This document shows, in pieces, positions 28,958 to 36,932 of a DNA stretch of 64,000 bases. The stretch's first letter is position 1. Each line of letters starts with the position of its first letter. The DNA is from Mollicutes bacterium (lineage in GTDB: Bacteria > Bacillota_I > Bacilli_A > Izemoplasmatales > Izemoplasmataceae): assembly GCA_003552925.1 (NCBI GenBank), contig PUOX01000064.1, positions 41,881 to 105,880 of the forward strand. Reading direction: 5' to 3'. The notes beneath the pieces were generated by a model. The model saw nothing but the letters and a program-made list of their open reading frames with translations, was not told the origin of the DNA and made no database searches. The position numbers and the translations under genes were made by a program.

Positions 28958-29580
28958 TATGCAAGCACCTCCTCTAGAACTTTGACAGCGTCTTGTGTGG
29001 TGATCAATACGTTCGCGTTCATGATGTCGTAAACGCTGGTTTCGTTGACGGTGGTCACGAAGACGTTGGGCAGATTGTTCGCCGAACGTTCAACGTTCGC
29101 GTTTCTCTCCGGCAACACGATTAGAGCCTTTTGATCAACAGACAAACTTTTGAGCACTCCGACCATTTCTTTGGTCTTGGGCGCTTCAAACGTAAAATTG
29201 TCAAGGACAATGAGGCTTTCTTCTTGCACTTTCAAAGAAAGCGCCGATTTCAAAGCCAAACGTCGAATTTTACGGTTGGTCTTCAGTGTGTAGCTTCTGG
29301 GCGTCGGGCCGAACACCACGCCGCCGCCAACCCATTGTGGCGAGCGAATGGAGCCTTGACGCGCGCGTCCTGTCCCTTTTTGGCGCCATGGCTTGCGGCC
29401 ACCGCCGCGAGCTTCGCTACGGTTTTTCACTTTATGTGTTCCTTGACGCATGGCGGCGCGTTGCGCCTTGACGACGTCAAAGAGTGCTTGTTGGTTCGGT
29501 TCGATTGCGAAAACGCTGTCTGCAAGGGAAATTTCGCCGACGTTTTCGCCGCTTTGGTTGCGTAATGCTACTTTAGGCAT
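28957..29580 (-). CDS. rplD: 50S ribosomal protein L4
   Basis: A 207-residue L4. The loop region [25 protein letters not shown] (quoted in part: [17 protein letters not shown]) enters the exit tunnel, and [11 protein letters not shown] follows. In E. coli L4 represses the S10 operon; control here is unknown. Confidence 0.97.
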   Translation of the reverse strand: MPKVALRNQSGENVGEISLADSVFAIEPNQQALFDVVKAQRAAMRQGTHKVKNRSEARGGGRKPWRQKGTGRARQGSIRSPQWVGGGVVFGPTPRSYTLKTNRKIRRLALKSALSLKVQEESLIVLDNFTFEAPKTKEMVGVLKSLSVDQKALIVLPERNANVERSANNLPNVFVTTVNETSVYDIMNANVLITTQDAVKVLEEVLA

Positions 29581-29602
29581 CGTTAAGTCCTCCTTTCAGG
29601 TA

Positions 29603-30298
29603 CTATTCGGCGGACTCTTGCGAGTCCTCTTCGTTTGTGACGTAGTTTTTCGGGTCAAGCGGTTCGACTGTGCCGGATTTTACGGCGTTGCGAACCATGA
29701 CCATACCTTTTTTCGGACCGGGGACGTTTCCTTTAATCATCAGAAGGTTGCGTTCTGGGTCAACCTTGACGACTGCAAGATTCTGGATGGTCACTGTCTC
29801 GTGCCCCATATGTCCGGGCAATTTCGTTCCTTTAAGCACGTGATTCGGGTTGATGGTTCCAATTGCGCCAGGACGTCTGTGGAAATCCGAACCGTGGGAC
29901 ATCGGACCGCGAGCGTGGTTGTGTCGTTTGATGTTCCCTTGGAAACCTTTTCCTTTGGATGTTCCGGTAACATCAACAATCTCGCCGTCTTCGAATATAT
30001 TCACCCTAATCTCTTGACCTACTTCAAAATTGCTCAACTCTTCGCCGGCAATTTCTTTAACGTAGCGCTTAGGTGTTGAATTGGCTTTGCTGATGTGACC
30101 GCGTTCAGGCTTATTGGCAAGGCGTTCAGGCTTGTCTTTGTAGCCAAGCTGAACGGCTTCGTAACCGTCGTTTTCTTTCGTCTTCTTTTGCAAGATGACG
30201 TTGGGTTCGCATTGAACCACGGTAACCGGGACCAATTTCCCGTCTTCGTTGAAAATTTGCGTCATTCCTACTTTTGTTCCTAAGATACCTTTGGCCAT
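29603..30298 (-). CDS. rplC: 50S ribosomal protein L3
   Basis: A 231-residue L3, an early 23S-binding protein. [12 protein letters not shown] starts it, and the central loop [22 protein letters not shown] carries the tip near the peptidyl transferase centre. The acidic C-terminal tail ([10 protein letters not shown]) is slightly longer than usual. Confidence 0.98.
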   Translation of the reverse strand: MAKGILGTKVGMTQIFNEDGKLVPVTVVQCEPNVILQKKTKENDGYEAVQLGYKDKPERLANKPERGHISKANSTPKRYVKEIAGEELSNFEVGQEIRVNIFEDGEIVDVTGTSKGKGFQGNIKRHNHARGPMSHGSDFHRRPGAIGTINPNHVLKGTKLPGHMGHETVTIQNLAVVKVDPERNLLMIKGNVPGPKKGMVMVRNAVKSGTVEPLDPKNYVTNEEDSQESAE

Positions 30299-30317
30299 GA
30301 GTACACCTCCTAATTAA

Positions 30318-30623
30318 TTATTTCAAGATAATGTCGACACCGGACGGTAAGTCCAGATGCATCAAACTGTCGATTGTTTGGGGATTGGGATCCACGATGT
30401 CGATCAAACGCTTGTGCGTACGACGTTCGAACTGTTCGCGTGATTTCTTGTTGACGTGCACGCTGCGCAGAATCGTGAACACCTCTTTTTCCGTTGGCAA
30501 GGGAATCGGACCGGATACTTTCGACCCTGTCTTCTTCACCGTTTCCACAATCTTTTTCGCCGATTGGTCCAACAATCTGTGATCGTAGGATTTCAATCGA
30601 ATTCTGATGTTTTGGTTTGCCAC
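30318..30623 (-). CDS. rpsJ: 30S ribosomal protein S10
   Basis: A 101-residue S10, which also serves as NusE in transcription antitermination. [21 protein letters not shown] and [16 protein letters not shown] are diagnostic. First gene of the 30-gene operon ending at rplQ. Confidence 0.98.
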   Translation of the reverse strand: MANQNIRIRLKSYDHRLLDQSAKKIVETVKKTGSKVSGPIPLPTEKEVFTILRSVHVNKKSREQFERRTHKRLIDIVDPNPQTIDSLMHLDLPSGVDIILK

Positions 30624-30679
30624 TCGTTGTTCCTCCTTTCGCCTACAATTCTTTTATAGACTTGCTCCATGGAAATTTC

Positions 30680-30715
30680 TTGTACACACCAAGACAACGC
30701 CTATCGGTGTGTCAA
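30680..30715 (-). promoter_or_regulatory. hairpin in the rpsJ operon leader
   Basis: The leader RNA holds a stem of ten pairs, TTGACACACC against GGTGTGTACAA with one bulge and a 15-base loop, about 60-90 bases ahead of rpsJ. It may be an autoregulatory ribosomal-protein leader; this is inference from position and structure. Confidence 0.45.
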
Positions 30716-30758
30716 CAACCTCCCACTTCACAGCCAGACTTCATACAAAGTCTTTGAT

Positions 30759-30787
30759 ATGTTACCAAATTCTTTTCATCATTGCAA
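30759..30787 (-). promoter_or_regulatory. promoter of the rpsJ-rplQ operon
   Basis: Minus strand: -35 TTGCAA (30782-30787), 17-base spacer, -10 TAACAT (30759-30764). It gives a leader of about 130 bases. Confidence 0.8.
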
Positions 30788-30812
30788 GTCTTTTTCTACA
30801 TTATTTTTTTGG

Positions 30813-31415
30813 TCAAAGAAGCCAGATGTGTGTTCGGCTGTAATCGAGTACGCCCTCTGCGCGAAGCTGAGACAATGTGCGCGAAAGCGAAGGCCTTCGG
30901 ACGTTTAAAAGTTGAGCCAAGTGGGTTTTGCTTGTGATGGGGATTTTTTCGTTTTTCTCGCGGGCGCGCGCGTGTTCAATATAAAAAAGCAGCTTCTCTC
31001 GCAGCGTGGGCTGCCTCAACATCTTGTTTTGCATGTTGAAAGCAATCGCCTTGTCGCCGACGCTTTGCAAGTAAAACCTTCGGAAGATGTCCGAGGTTTT
31101 GATCAAATGGTCCAACGTTTTTTGGTCGACATGGACGATGGACGCTTTTTCGCGTACGACTAGGTTGCCGGGAAAGTATGGATAAGCCGAAAACACCAAA
31201 AAGTCGCCAAAAATGGTTCGGTCGTGCAAATCTGCCAAATGTAAGACCTCACCGTCCTTGGTGTAATGAATCATCTCCAACGAGCCCGATATGATGATGC
31301 CGATGCTTTCACATCGCTCATGCTCATGGTGGAGAACGTAGTTCGACGGATACACACAAGGAAGCGGCAAGTGTTTGGAAACATAAGGGTCCTGCAAAAC
31401 TTGTTGAAGCTCCAT
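30813..31415 (-). CDS. Crp/Fnr-family transcriptional regulator
   Basis: A 200-residue protein with an N-terminal cyclic-nucleotide-binding-type beta-barrel (about residues 15-120, including IIISGSLEMIHYTKDGEVLHLADL) and a C-terminal winged helix (LAQLLNVRRPSLSRTLSQLRAEG). The Arg-Ser pair that binds cAMP in true Crp is not evident, so the effector is unknown. It faces the lipoprotein/permease pair across an 80-base gap holding a perfect palindrome, suggesting control of itself and that pair. Start at 31415 chosen from AGAGGTGC. Confidence 0.85.
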   Translation of the reverse strand: MELQQVLQDPYVSKHLPLPCVYPSNYVLHHEHERCESIGIIISGSLEMIHYTKDGEVLHLADLHDRTIFGDFLVFSAYPYFPGNLVVREKASIVHVDQKTLDHLIKTSDIFRRFYLQSVGDKAIAFNMQNKMLRQPTLREKLLFYIEHARAREKNEKIPITSKTHLAQLLNVRRPSLSRTLSQLRAEGVLDYSRTHIWLL

Positions 31416-31432
31416 AAAAAAGCACCTCTTTC

Positions 31433-31446
31433 GTAACATATGTTAC
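31433..31446. promoter_or_regulatory. 14-bp perfect palindrome, candidate operator
   Basis: GTAACATATGTTAC lies between the divergent Crp-type regulator and the substrate-binding lipoprotein gene, overlapping a TAACAT that could be the regulator's -10. A regulator binding here could act on both genes. Confidence 0.55.
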
Positions 31447-31495
31447 ACTTTTGCGAACACCCACAGTATATCATATCTACGGAGGAGGTTATAGT

Positions 31496-32443
31496 ATGAA
31501 AAAACTACTTTTTGCCAGTTTATTGTTGTTGATCGGTTTTGTGGCGCTTGCATGCGAATCCGATGACGGAACCACACTAGATATCATCGTTCCCGCCGGC
31601 TCCCCGAGCTTGGCGCAAGCATACTTTCAACACGAAAAACCGGAGACGGATGATGTGAAATATAACATCAACGTCGTTAGCGGTCCTGAACCTTTGGACG
31701 CCGCATTTGGCAGCGAAAGCCACGATGTCATTTTCGCACCGACCAATCGCGGAGCACGTTTGATTAACTCGGGGGATGTCCCCTACAAATTTGCGGCCGC
31801 CATCACTTGGGGCAACTTCTACTTGGTGTCCGGACAGCCTTTGGAGAGCATGGACGATTTGGATGGAAAAAGCATCACCGCATTCGGGCGGAACTCGACG
31901 CCGGACATTATTTTGCAATCTCTGCTTGGAGAATACGACTTTGATAACGCCCCCGACATCCAATATGTAAGCTCCGTACAAGTGGCTTTGGGCGAACTGA
32001 AAGCCGACTCGGAAAAAATCGTTTTGCTGGCGGAACCGGTGTTAAGCGTCGGCCAGATGGATATGGATAATCTCCATATATTGGATTTGCAAGACGAATG
32101 GAAAACGTTCACCGGTAAAGATTCCTATCCACAAGCCGGCATCTTCGTGAAAGATAGCTTGTCGAAAGACATTGTTGAAACGTATTTGGCACACATCAAA
32201 GAAAGCGTACAAATGGCGAATGAAGACCCAGAACTCGTCGCGGAATACGCGGAAGCGTTGGATTACGGCTTCCCCCGACCGGTTTTAGAAAACGCCATTC
32301 CGCGCAGCAACATCCGCTTCGCAACCGCTGAAGAAGCTCGTGAAGACCTGGAGTTTTTCTTTGAAAGAATTTTGGAGCTCAATCCGGATCTGATCCGCGG
32401 GAAACTACCGGATGACGGCTTCTATTTCTCCCCCTCAGAATGA
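31496..32443 (+). CDS. ABC transporter substrate-binding lipoprotein (SsuA/ThiY/NMT1-like)
   Basis: A 315-residue lipoprotein. Its Lys-Lys start, hydrophobic stretch and lipobox VALAC (lipidated Cys20) direct it to the outer face of the membrane. The mature part has type-2 periplasmic-binding features (IIVPAGSPSLAQ, GSESHDVIFAPTNRGARLI, YKFAAAITWGNFYLVS, AFGRNSTPDIIL). This family carries sulfonates, thiamine precursors, riboflavin or similar small molecules; the ligand here is not known. The ATG at 31496 has GGAGGAGG upstream. It overlaps the permease gene by 4 bases. Confidence 0.85.
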   Translation: MKKLLFASLLLLIGFVALACESDDGTTLDIIVPAGSPSLAQAYFQHEKPETDDVKYNINVVSGPEPLDAAFGSESHDVIFAPTNRGARLINSGDVPYKFAAAITWGNFYLVSGQPLESMDDLDGKSITAFGRNSTPDIILQSLLGEYDFDNAPDIQYVSSVQVALGELKADSEKIVLLAEPVLSVGQMDMDNLHILDLQDEWKTFTGKDSYPQAGIFVKDSLSKDIVETYLAHIKESVQMANEDPELVAEYAEALDYGFPRPVLENAIPRSNIRFATAEEAREDLEFFFERILELNPDLIRGKLPDDGFYFSPSE

Positions 32444-33168
32444 AAAAATACATCCTTTATCTGACAACGATTGGGGTGGTTTTGCTTCTTTGGCAACTTC
32501 AGGCCATGCGTATCGATAAAGCGGATTTGTTTCCTTACCCGAGCAACGTCTTTCAGACTTTGGTGGATTTGTTGCAATCTCGAAATACCTATAGCATCAT
32601 CCTTTCTTCGCTGCAACGCCTATCCCTCGCGATTGGCGCATCGACCCTTGTCGGCATTGTCTTGGGCGTCGTATCCGGGTTCAACCAAACGTTAAGCACG
32701 CTTCTTCGCCCCATTGTGACGAGCTTGCGGACATTGCCGGTCGCTTCGCTAATTGTAATCATCCTTATCATTTACGGCATGACACGTTCGCTGTATGTCA
32801 TAACTTTCTTGATGATTTTCCCATTGGTTTACGAGGCGGCCAAGCAAGGCGTGCTCAACATGAATCCCACGTTGAAAATGGCCTTGGCGCTAGAAAAAAT
32901 CCCCACTTACAAAAAAGTGGGAAAAGTCTACTTGCCGTTGGCCTTTCCATACATCAAGACCGGTTTCTTGCAAAGCATCGGATTGGGATTCAAAGTGCTC
33001 GTCATGGCTGAATTTATTGCACAATCGCCACAAAGCATCGGCGAAGCGCTCGCCCGTGGAAGAGACAACTTCCAATACGATGTGGTGTTCGCTTGGACCA
33101 TCATCTTAATCGTCTTGGTCACCGTCGTAGAATTCGGCGTCAACAAACTCCGTTCTTATTCACAATAA
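32440..33168 (+). CDS. ABC transporter permease (SsuC/ThiX-like)
   Basis: A 242-residue protein with six predicted helices and the binding-protein-dependent transport EAA loop (EAAKQGVLNMNPTLKMALALEKIPTYKKVGKVYLPLAFPYI region, cited here as EAAKQG...LPLAFPY). It forms a transporter with the lipoprotein encoded just upstream. No ATPase gene follows: the next element is a terminator and convergent genes, so the energising subunit must be encoded elsewhere or shared. Confidence 0.87.
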   Translation: MKKYILYLTTIGVVLLLWQLQAMRIDKADLFPYPSNVFQTLVDLLQSRNTYSIILSSLQRLSLAIGASTLVGIVLGVVSGFNQTLSTLLRPIVTSLRTLPVASLIVIILIIYGMTRSLYVITFLMIFPLVYEAAKQGVLNMNPTLKMALALEKIPTYKKVGKVYLPLAFPYIKTGFLQSIGLGFKVLVMAEFIAQSPQSIGEALARGRDNFQYDVVFAWTIILIVLVTVVEFGVNKLRSYSQ

Positions 33169-33171
33169 ACA

Positions 33172-33210
33172 GACAAGCCTCTGAACCGTGTTCAAGAGGC
33201 TTGTTTTTTT
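33172..33210. terminator. bidirectional terminator
   Basis: Stem ACAAGCCTCT/AGAGGCTTGT with extra GAA/TTC pairs and a T-tract, between the plus-strand permease gene and the minus-strand HD gene, overlapping the end of the latter. Confidence 0.85.
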
Positions 33211-33704
33211 ATTCTTTTGTGGACTTCTTCCAGAATGGGATGCGTTTGTCCGTTTCTTTGGAAAAAGTACTCCCTAAACGTAATCAGGTTGTCCACTATG
33301 TTTACAAGCCAGCTTTCCAAGTACAAAGGAGGCCGTATATTCAGCGGAAACATATGTTTTAAGATGATGTCTTTTTCCACAGGGTCCAACGGGAAGAAAA
33401 ACGAAGCGTTTTCGTAGGATTTTCTAGCATGGGTGAACCCGTGCTTTTTAAAAAGTTTTTTCGGATACTTTTTGCCTTCTATGTGCCAGTCGTAGAGAAA
33501 AAAATCATGCAATAGAGCGCCTCGTACGATGCTTTCAACATTCATTGAAAGGCGTTTGCCTACCTTGAACGCCGAGTACGCCACCAGCACCGAGTGGTCG
33601 AACAATGAACGAGTGTGATGGCTGTATTGGGTCTGCATCCGAAAGACGGGGTGAAAGAGGATGGGAGTTGCAATGTTGAAGAAAGTCTCAAAATCACGAT
33701 TCAT
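33192..33704 (-). CDS. HD-domain protein
   Basis: A 170-residue small HD-fold protein. DHSVLVAY (His37), the HD pair at 66-67 (GALLHDFFLYDW), HGFTHARKS and ILKHMFPLN supply likely metal ligands, so a hydrolase on a phosphorylated substrate is possible. It overlaps the CmpB-like gene by 11 bases, so the two are probably co-translated. Substrate unknown. Of three Met candidates, the ATG at 33704 has GGGGAGG at the best spacing. Confidence 0.8.
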   Translation of the reverse strand: MNRDFETFFNIATPILFHPVFRMQTQYSHHTRSLFDHSVLVAYSAFKVGKRLSMNVESIVRGALLHDFFLYDWHIEGKKYPKKLFKKHGFTHARKSYENASFFFPLDPVEKDIILKHMFPLNIRPPLYLESWLVNIVDNLITFREYFFQRNGQTHPILEEVHKRIKKQAS

Positions 33705-34560
33705 AGTCTCCATCCTCCCCTTCTTCATCTTTTAACGCTATTTTCACCTCGGGGAACGCTTTATACAAGCGGTTGCCTGTGATTTTACGGACTAGTTTCT
33801 TAAACGTCTCAAACTCAAGGTTCGCGGCTTTGTTTCGAATCGTGGAGGCGGATTGCCGCAGCTTATCGAAACGAACCTTCAAGCTGCTTAACCGTTCGTG
33901 GTTTTTGATTCTGTCAATAAAGCCGTTGAGGTTTTGGCGAAAAGACTGGAACGTCTCATCGCCCAGATGGTTTTCCATTTTTTCCGTGGCGTTTCGAAGG
34001 TTCATTGAACGCCGCCGAAGTTCACGAAGCAGATTTTTGAAATTGAAAAGCGCCAAAATGGTGAAAAAGAGGTCCAAAAGAAAAACGGCGCTCAAAGCGG
34101 TAACCATAGTATTCAACAACCGTGGTTCCATATCCACGATAAAAGGATACAACCATCGGGTGTGGAACACGAAAAAGACGGCGGAGCCCAAAAATCCCCA
34201 AATCAGGGAGAACCGCAAACTGATGAAGCCTTTGTAATTGAAACGCATATGCGAATAATCCCACCAACGGGCTTCAAACAAATGAAACAACACCGCTCCG
34301 CCTATCAACTCCAACAGCGTAGAAACACTGATGATCAACACAAACACCGCCACCATGTCCGTTGGGCTTAACTCTGGATAAGCGGATAACAACGAAGTAA
34401 TCAGCACATGCACCAACATTACGCTCACGCCATAAATGGGCACAAACGGACCATTCAAAAAACCGCGGTTCACAAAACGTTTGGTTTTGGTAAACGCATA
34501 GAAAACTTCAAGACACCAACCAAGAAAAGCGTAGATGAAAAACAACATCAGCAAGTGCAT
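33694..34560 (-). CDS. CmpB-like (putative ABC-transporter type IV family) membrane protein
   Basis: A 288-residue protein with five or six N-terminal membrane helices starting FFIYAFLGWCLEVFYAF, and RGFLNGPFVPIYG in the first loop; these are typical of the ABC_trans_CmpB family. From about residue 185 a charged, helical, probably coiled-coil cytoplasmic tail follows. The family name is historical, and I see no sign that it transports anything. Pairing with a small HD-domain gene is its only functional clue. Start at 34560 from TTGGAGGAA. Confidence 0.75.
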   Translation of the reverse strand: MHLLMLFFIYAFLGWCLEVFYAFTKTKRFVNRGFLNGPFVPIYGVSVMLVHVLITSLLSAYPELSPTDMVAVFVLIISVSTLLELIGGAVLFHLFEARWWDYSHMRFNYKGFISLRFSLIWGFLGSAVFFVFHTRWLYPFIVDMEPRLLNTMVTALSAVFLLDLFFTILALFNFKNLLRELRRRSMNLRNATEKMENHLGDETFQSFRQNLNGFIDRIKNHERLSSLKVRFDKLRQSASTIRNKAANLEFETFKKLVRKITGNRLYKAFPEVKIALKDEEGEDGDYES

Positions 34561-34593
34561 GCAATTCCTCCAAGATGAACATTCTTTGTTTCT

Positions 34594-34622
34594 ATTATAG
34601 CGCATGAAAAGATTTCACAAAA
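34594..34622 (-). promoter_or_regulatory. promoter of the CmpB-like/HD gene pair
   Basis: Minus strand: -10 TATAAT (34594-34599), 17-base spacer, weak -35 TTTTGT (34617-34622), about 34 bases before the start. Confidence 0.55.
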
Positions 34623-34625
34623 GAA

Positions 34626-34649
34626 AAAAGAGCCCTTTCCGGCTCTTTC
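34626..34649 (-). terminator. terminator of the arginine/ornithine operon
   Basis: Stem AAGAGCC/GGCTCTT followed by a T-tract on the minus strand, 18 bases after argF. Confidence 0.85.
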
Positions 34650-34667
34650 TATCCTAGTGCTTTATAT

Positions 34668-35693
34668 CTATTGTATCTCGTAATCGTCGCTCATCGTTGC
34701 AAGCATCACGGCTTTGATGGTGTGCATGCGGTTTTCGGCTTCTTCAAAGACTTTGCTTTGCGGAGATTCAATGACCGCGTCGGTCACTTCCATTTCACCG
34801 TTTTGAACGCGTGGATATTCGTTCTTGAACGTTTCGGCGATCTGAGCGCCGATTTCTGTGTCGATGCCGTGGAAAGCGGGCAAGCAATGCATGAAAATCG
34901 CTTGGTCGCCAGCGTTTTTCATCAGTGCTTCATCCACTTGATAGTCGTTCAGCGCGGCGATGCGTGAACGCCAAACGTCTTCGGGCTCGCCCATGGACAC
35001 CCATACATCGGTGTATACGACATCGGCCTCCCGGGTTCCTCCCCATTTGTCTTCTGTGAGTGTGATTGAGCCTCCGGATGCTTCCGCGAGTTTCATGCAT
35101 TTTTCCACCAACGCTTCATCCGGCCAAACATCTTTAGGGGCTACGGCGGTGAAATGCAGACCTAGCTTGGCGCTGCCGACCATCAGCGAGTTCCCCATGT
35201 TGTTGCGGGCGTCGCCGACGTAGGCGAATTTCACGCCTTGTAGTTTGCCGAGTTCTTCTTGGACCGTCAAAAAGTCCGCCAAAACTTGCGTCGGGTGGTA
35301 AAGGTCGGTCAACCCGTTCCAAACGGGGACGCCGGAATGTTCGGCCAAAGCTTCGACGTCGCTATGCTTGTACCCTCGGAACTGGATGCCTTCATACATC
35401 CGGCCCAGTACGCGAGCGGTATCCTTGACGGACTCCTTCTTGCCCATTTGCGAGCCACTAGGGCCCAAATAAGTCACGCCCATGCCCAAATCGTTCGCGC
35501 CGCTTTCAAAGGCGCAACGTGTCCGGGTGGAATCCTTTTGGAACAACAATACGACATTTTTCCCTTCAAGATAACGGTGTGGCTTCCCTTGGCGTTTCAT
35601 CGTTTTCAAGCGGGAAGACAAGTTCAAAAGATATTCGATTTCTTCTTTGGAGTAATCCAACAGCGTCAAAAAGCTTTTTCCTTTCAAATTCAT
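34668..35693 (-). CDS. argF: ornithine carbamoyltransferase (probably catabolic)
   Basis: A 341-residue transcarbamylase. The carbamoyl-phosphate site is STRTR (with FQKD before it), HPTQ is present, and the ornithine loop has HCLPAFHG. In context it should run in reverse: citrulline + phosphate to ornithine + carbamoyl phosphate, after arginine deiminase. Carbamate kinase, which would capture the ATP, is not in the window. Last gene of the operon, 14 bases after arcA. Confidence 0.96.
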   Translation of the reverse strand: MNLKGKSFLTLLDYSKEEIEYLLNLSSRLKTMKRQGKPHRYLEGKNVVLLFQKDSTRTRCAFESGANDLGMGVTYLGPSGSQMGKKESVKDTARVLGRMYEGIQFRGYKHSDVEALAEHSGVPVWNGLTDLYHPTQVLADFLTVQEELGKLQGVKFAYVGDARNNMGNSLMVGSAKLGLHFTAVAPKDVWPDEALVEKCMKLAEASGGSITLTEDKWGGTREADVVYTDVWVSMGEPEDVWRSRIAALNDYQVDEALMKNAGDQAIFMHCLPAFHGIDTEIGAQIAETFKNEYPRVQNGEMEVTDAVIESPQSKVFEEAENRMHTIKAVMLATMSDDYEIQ

Positions 35694-35707
35694 GTGTACC
35701 TCCTACA

Positions 35708-36919
35708 TTATAATGGTTTTCTTACAATTGGCATGCTCATGCAACGCGGACCGCCTCGTCCGCGAGATAGTTCGCTTGAGGGGATTTCGATGACTTCGAC
35801 GCCTTTGTCGCGCATCAATTTGTTCGTAACGTGGTTGCGTGAATAGGCGACGACTTTTCCGGGGGCTAAAGCCAAAGTGTTCGCACCGTCGCTCCATTGT
35901 TCGCGTTCGCTATGCACAACGTCGTCCCCTCCGCAATGGATGAGTTCTACCGGACGCTTTAAATGTTTGGACAGCGTTTCTTCAAGAGGTTCTGATATCT
36001 TGCGAATGCTTATATCGTCCTGGTCTCGCCGGATTTCGAATATCGTCAGCCCTTTGAGGATGTTGGGATGGACCGTGAACATGCCGTAATCGACTTGTGT
36101 CAGCACAGTGTCCAAATGCATGAAGGCACGGGTTTTAGGAATGTTCATGGCCAAGACCGTCTCGATTCCTTCCTCATGCTTGAACACTTTTCGGGCAAGC
36201 TTCTCGATGGCGTAAGGGTTGGTGCGTGCGCTGATGCCGATCGCCAGGGTCTTTTCGTTCAAGACAAGAATGTCACCGCCCTCAATGGACTCGCCTTCGT
36301 TTCGGGAATAGTAGAAGGGAATCTTGCTTTTTTTGAATCGGGGATGGTAACGGAGGACATACTCGCTGAAAATCGATTCTCGATGGCGAATCCACGTATG
36401 CATGCGGTGCAAAGACGCTCCGCGCCCTATGGATGCGAACGGATCGCGCTGAAAGAGTATATTCGGCATCGGGTCGGTATAAAACGGGTATTCGAGTTCC
36501 AACATGTCCATGATGGAGTTTTCATGAAACGATGGAAGGTCCTTGGTGCGAATGCCTTCAATCATTGCAGCCACCATTTTTTTGACAGGCATGTTTTCCA
36601 AGTGTTCGGTAAGTTTCTTACGGAGCTTATCGGACTTCACTTGGGCTTCGTCTATAAAACGTTTGATAAAGGTGGGTTTGACTTCGGGATTGGCTTCTAA
36701 AGCTTCACCGACCAAATCGGTGATGTAGAGAACTTCCACACCTTCTTTTCTCAACACTTCCGCAAAATAATCGTGCTCTTCAACGGCAACCTTCAAATAC
36801 GGGATATCGTCAAAAAGCAAACGGTCCAAGCTTGCGGGGGTGAGGTTCTCAAGCTCCCTCCCCGGGCGGTGCAACAAAACGGTCTGCAAGGTGCCGATTT
36901 CCGAATATACTGAAATCAT
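35708..36919 (-). CDS. arcA: arginine deiminase
   Basis: A 403-residue guanidine-modifying enzyme hydrolysing arginine to citrulline and ammonia. The nucleophile is Cys393 in GGPRCMSMP, and other active-site segments are FQRDPFA, EGGDILV and MHLDTVLT. It is placed directly ahead of argF, so these two generate ornithine for the pathway encoded upstream in the same operon. Confidence 0.97.
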   Translation of the reverse strand: MISVYSEIGTLQTVLLHRPGRELENLTPASLDRLLFDDIPYLKVAVEEHDYFAEVLRKEGVEVLYITDLVGEALEANPEVKPTFIKRFIDEAQVKSDKLRKKLTEHLENMPVKKMVAAMIEGIRTKDLPSFHENSIMDMLELEYPFYTDPMPNILFQRDPFASIGRGASLHRMHTWIRHRESIFSEYVLRYHPRFKKSKIPFYYSRNEGESIEGGDILVLNEKTLAIGISARTNPYAIEKLARKVFKHEEGIETVLAMNIPKTRAFMHLDTVLTQVDYGMFTVHPNILKGLTIFEIRRDQDDISIRKISEPLEETLSKHLKRPVELIHCGGDDVVHSEREQWSDGANTLALAPGKVVAYSRNHVTNKLMRDKGVEVIEIPSSELSRGRGGPRCMSMPIVRKPL

Positions 36920-36932
36920 GATTGTTCACATC

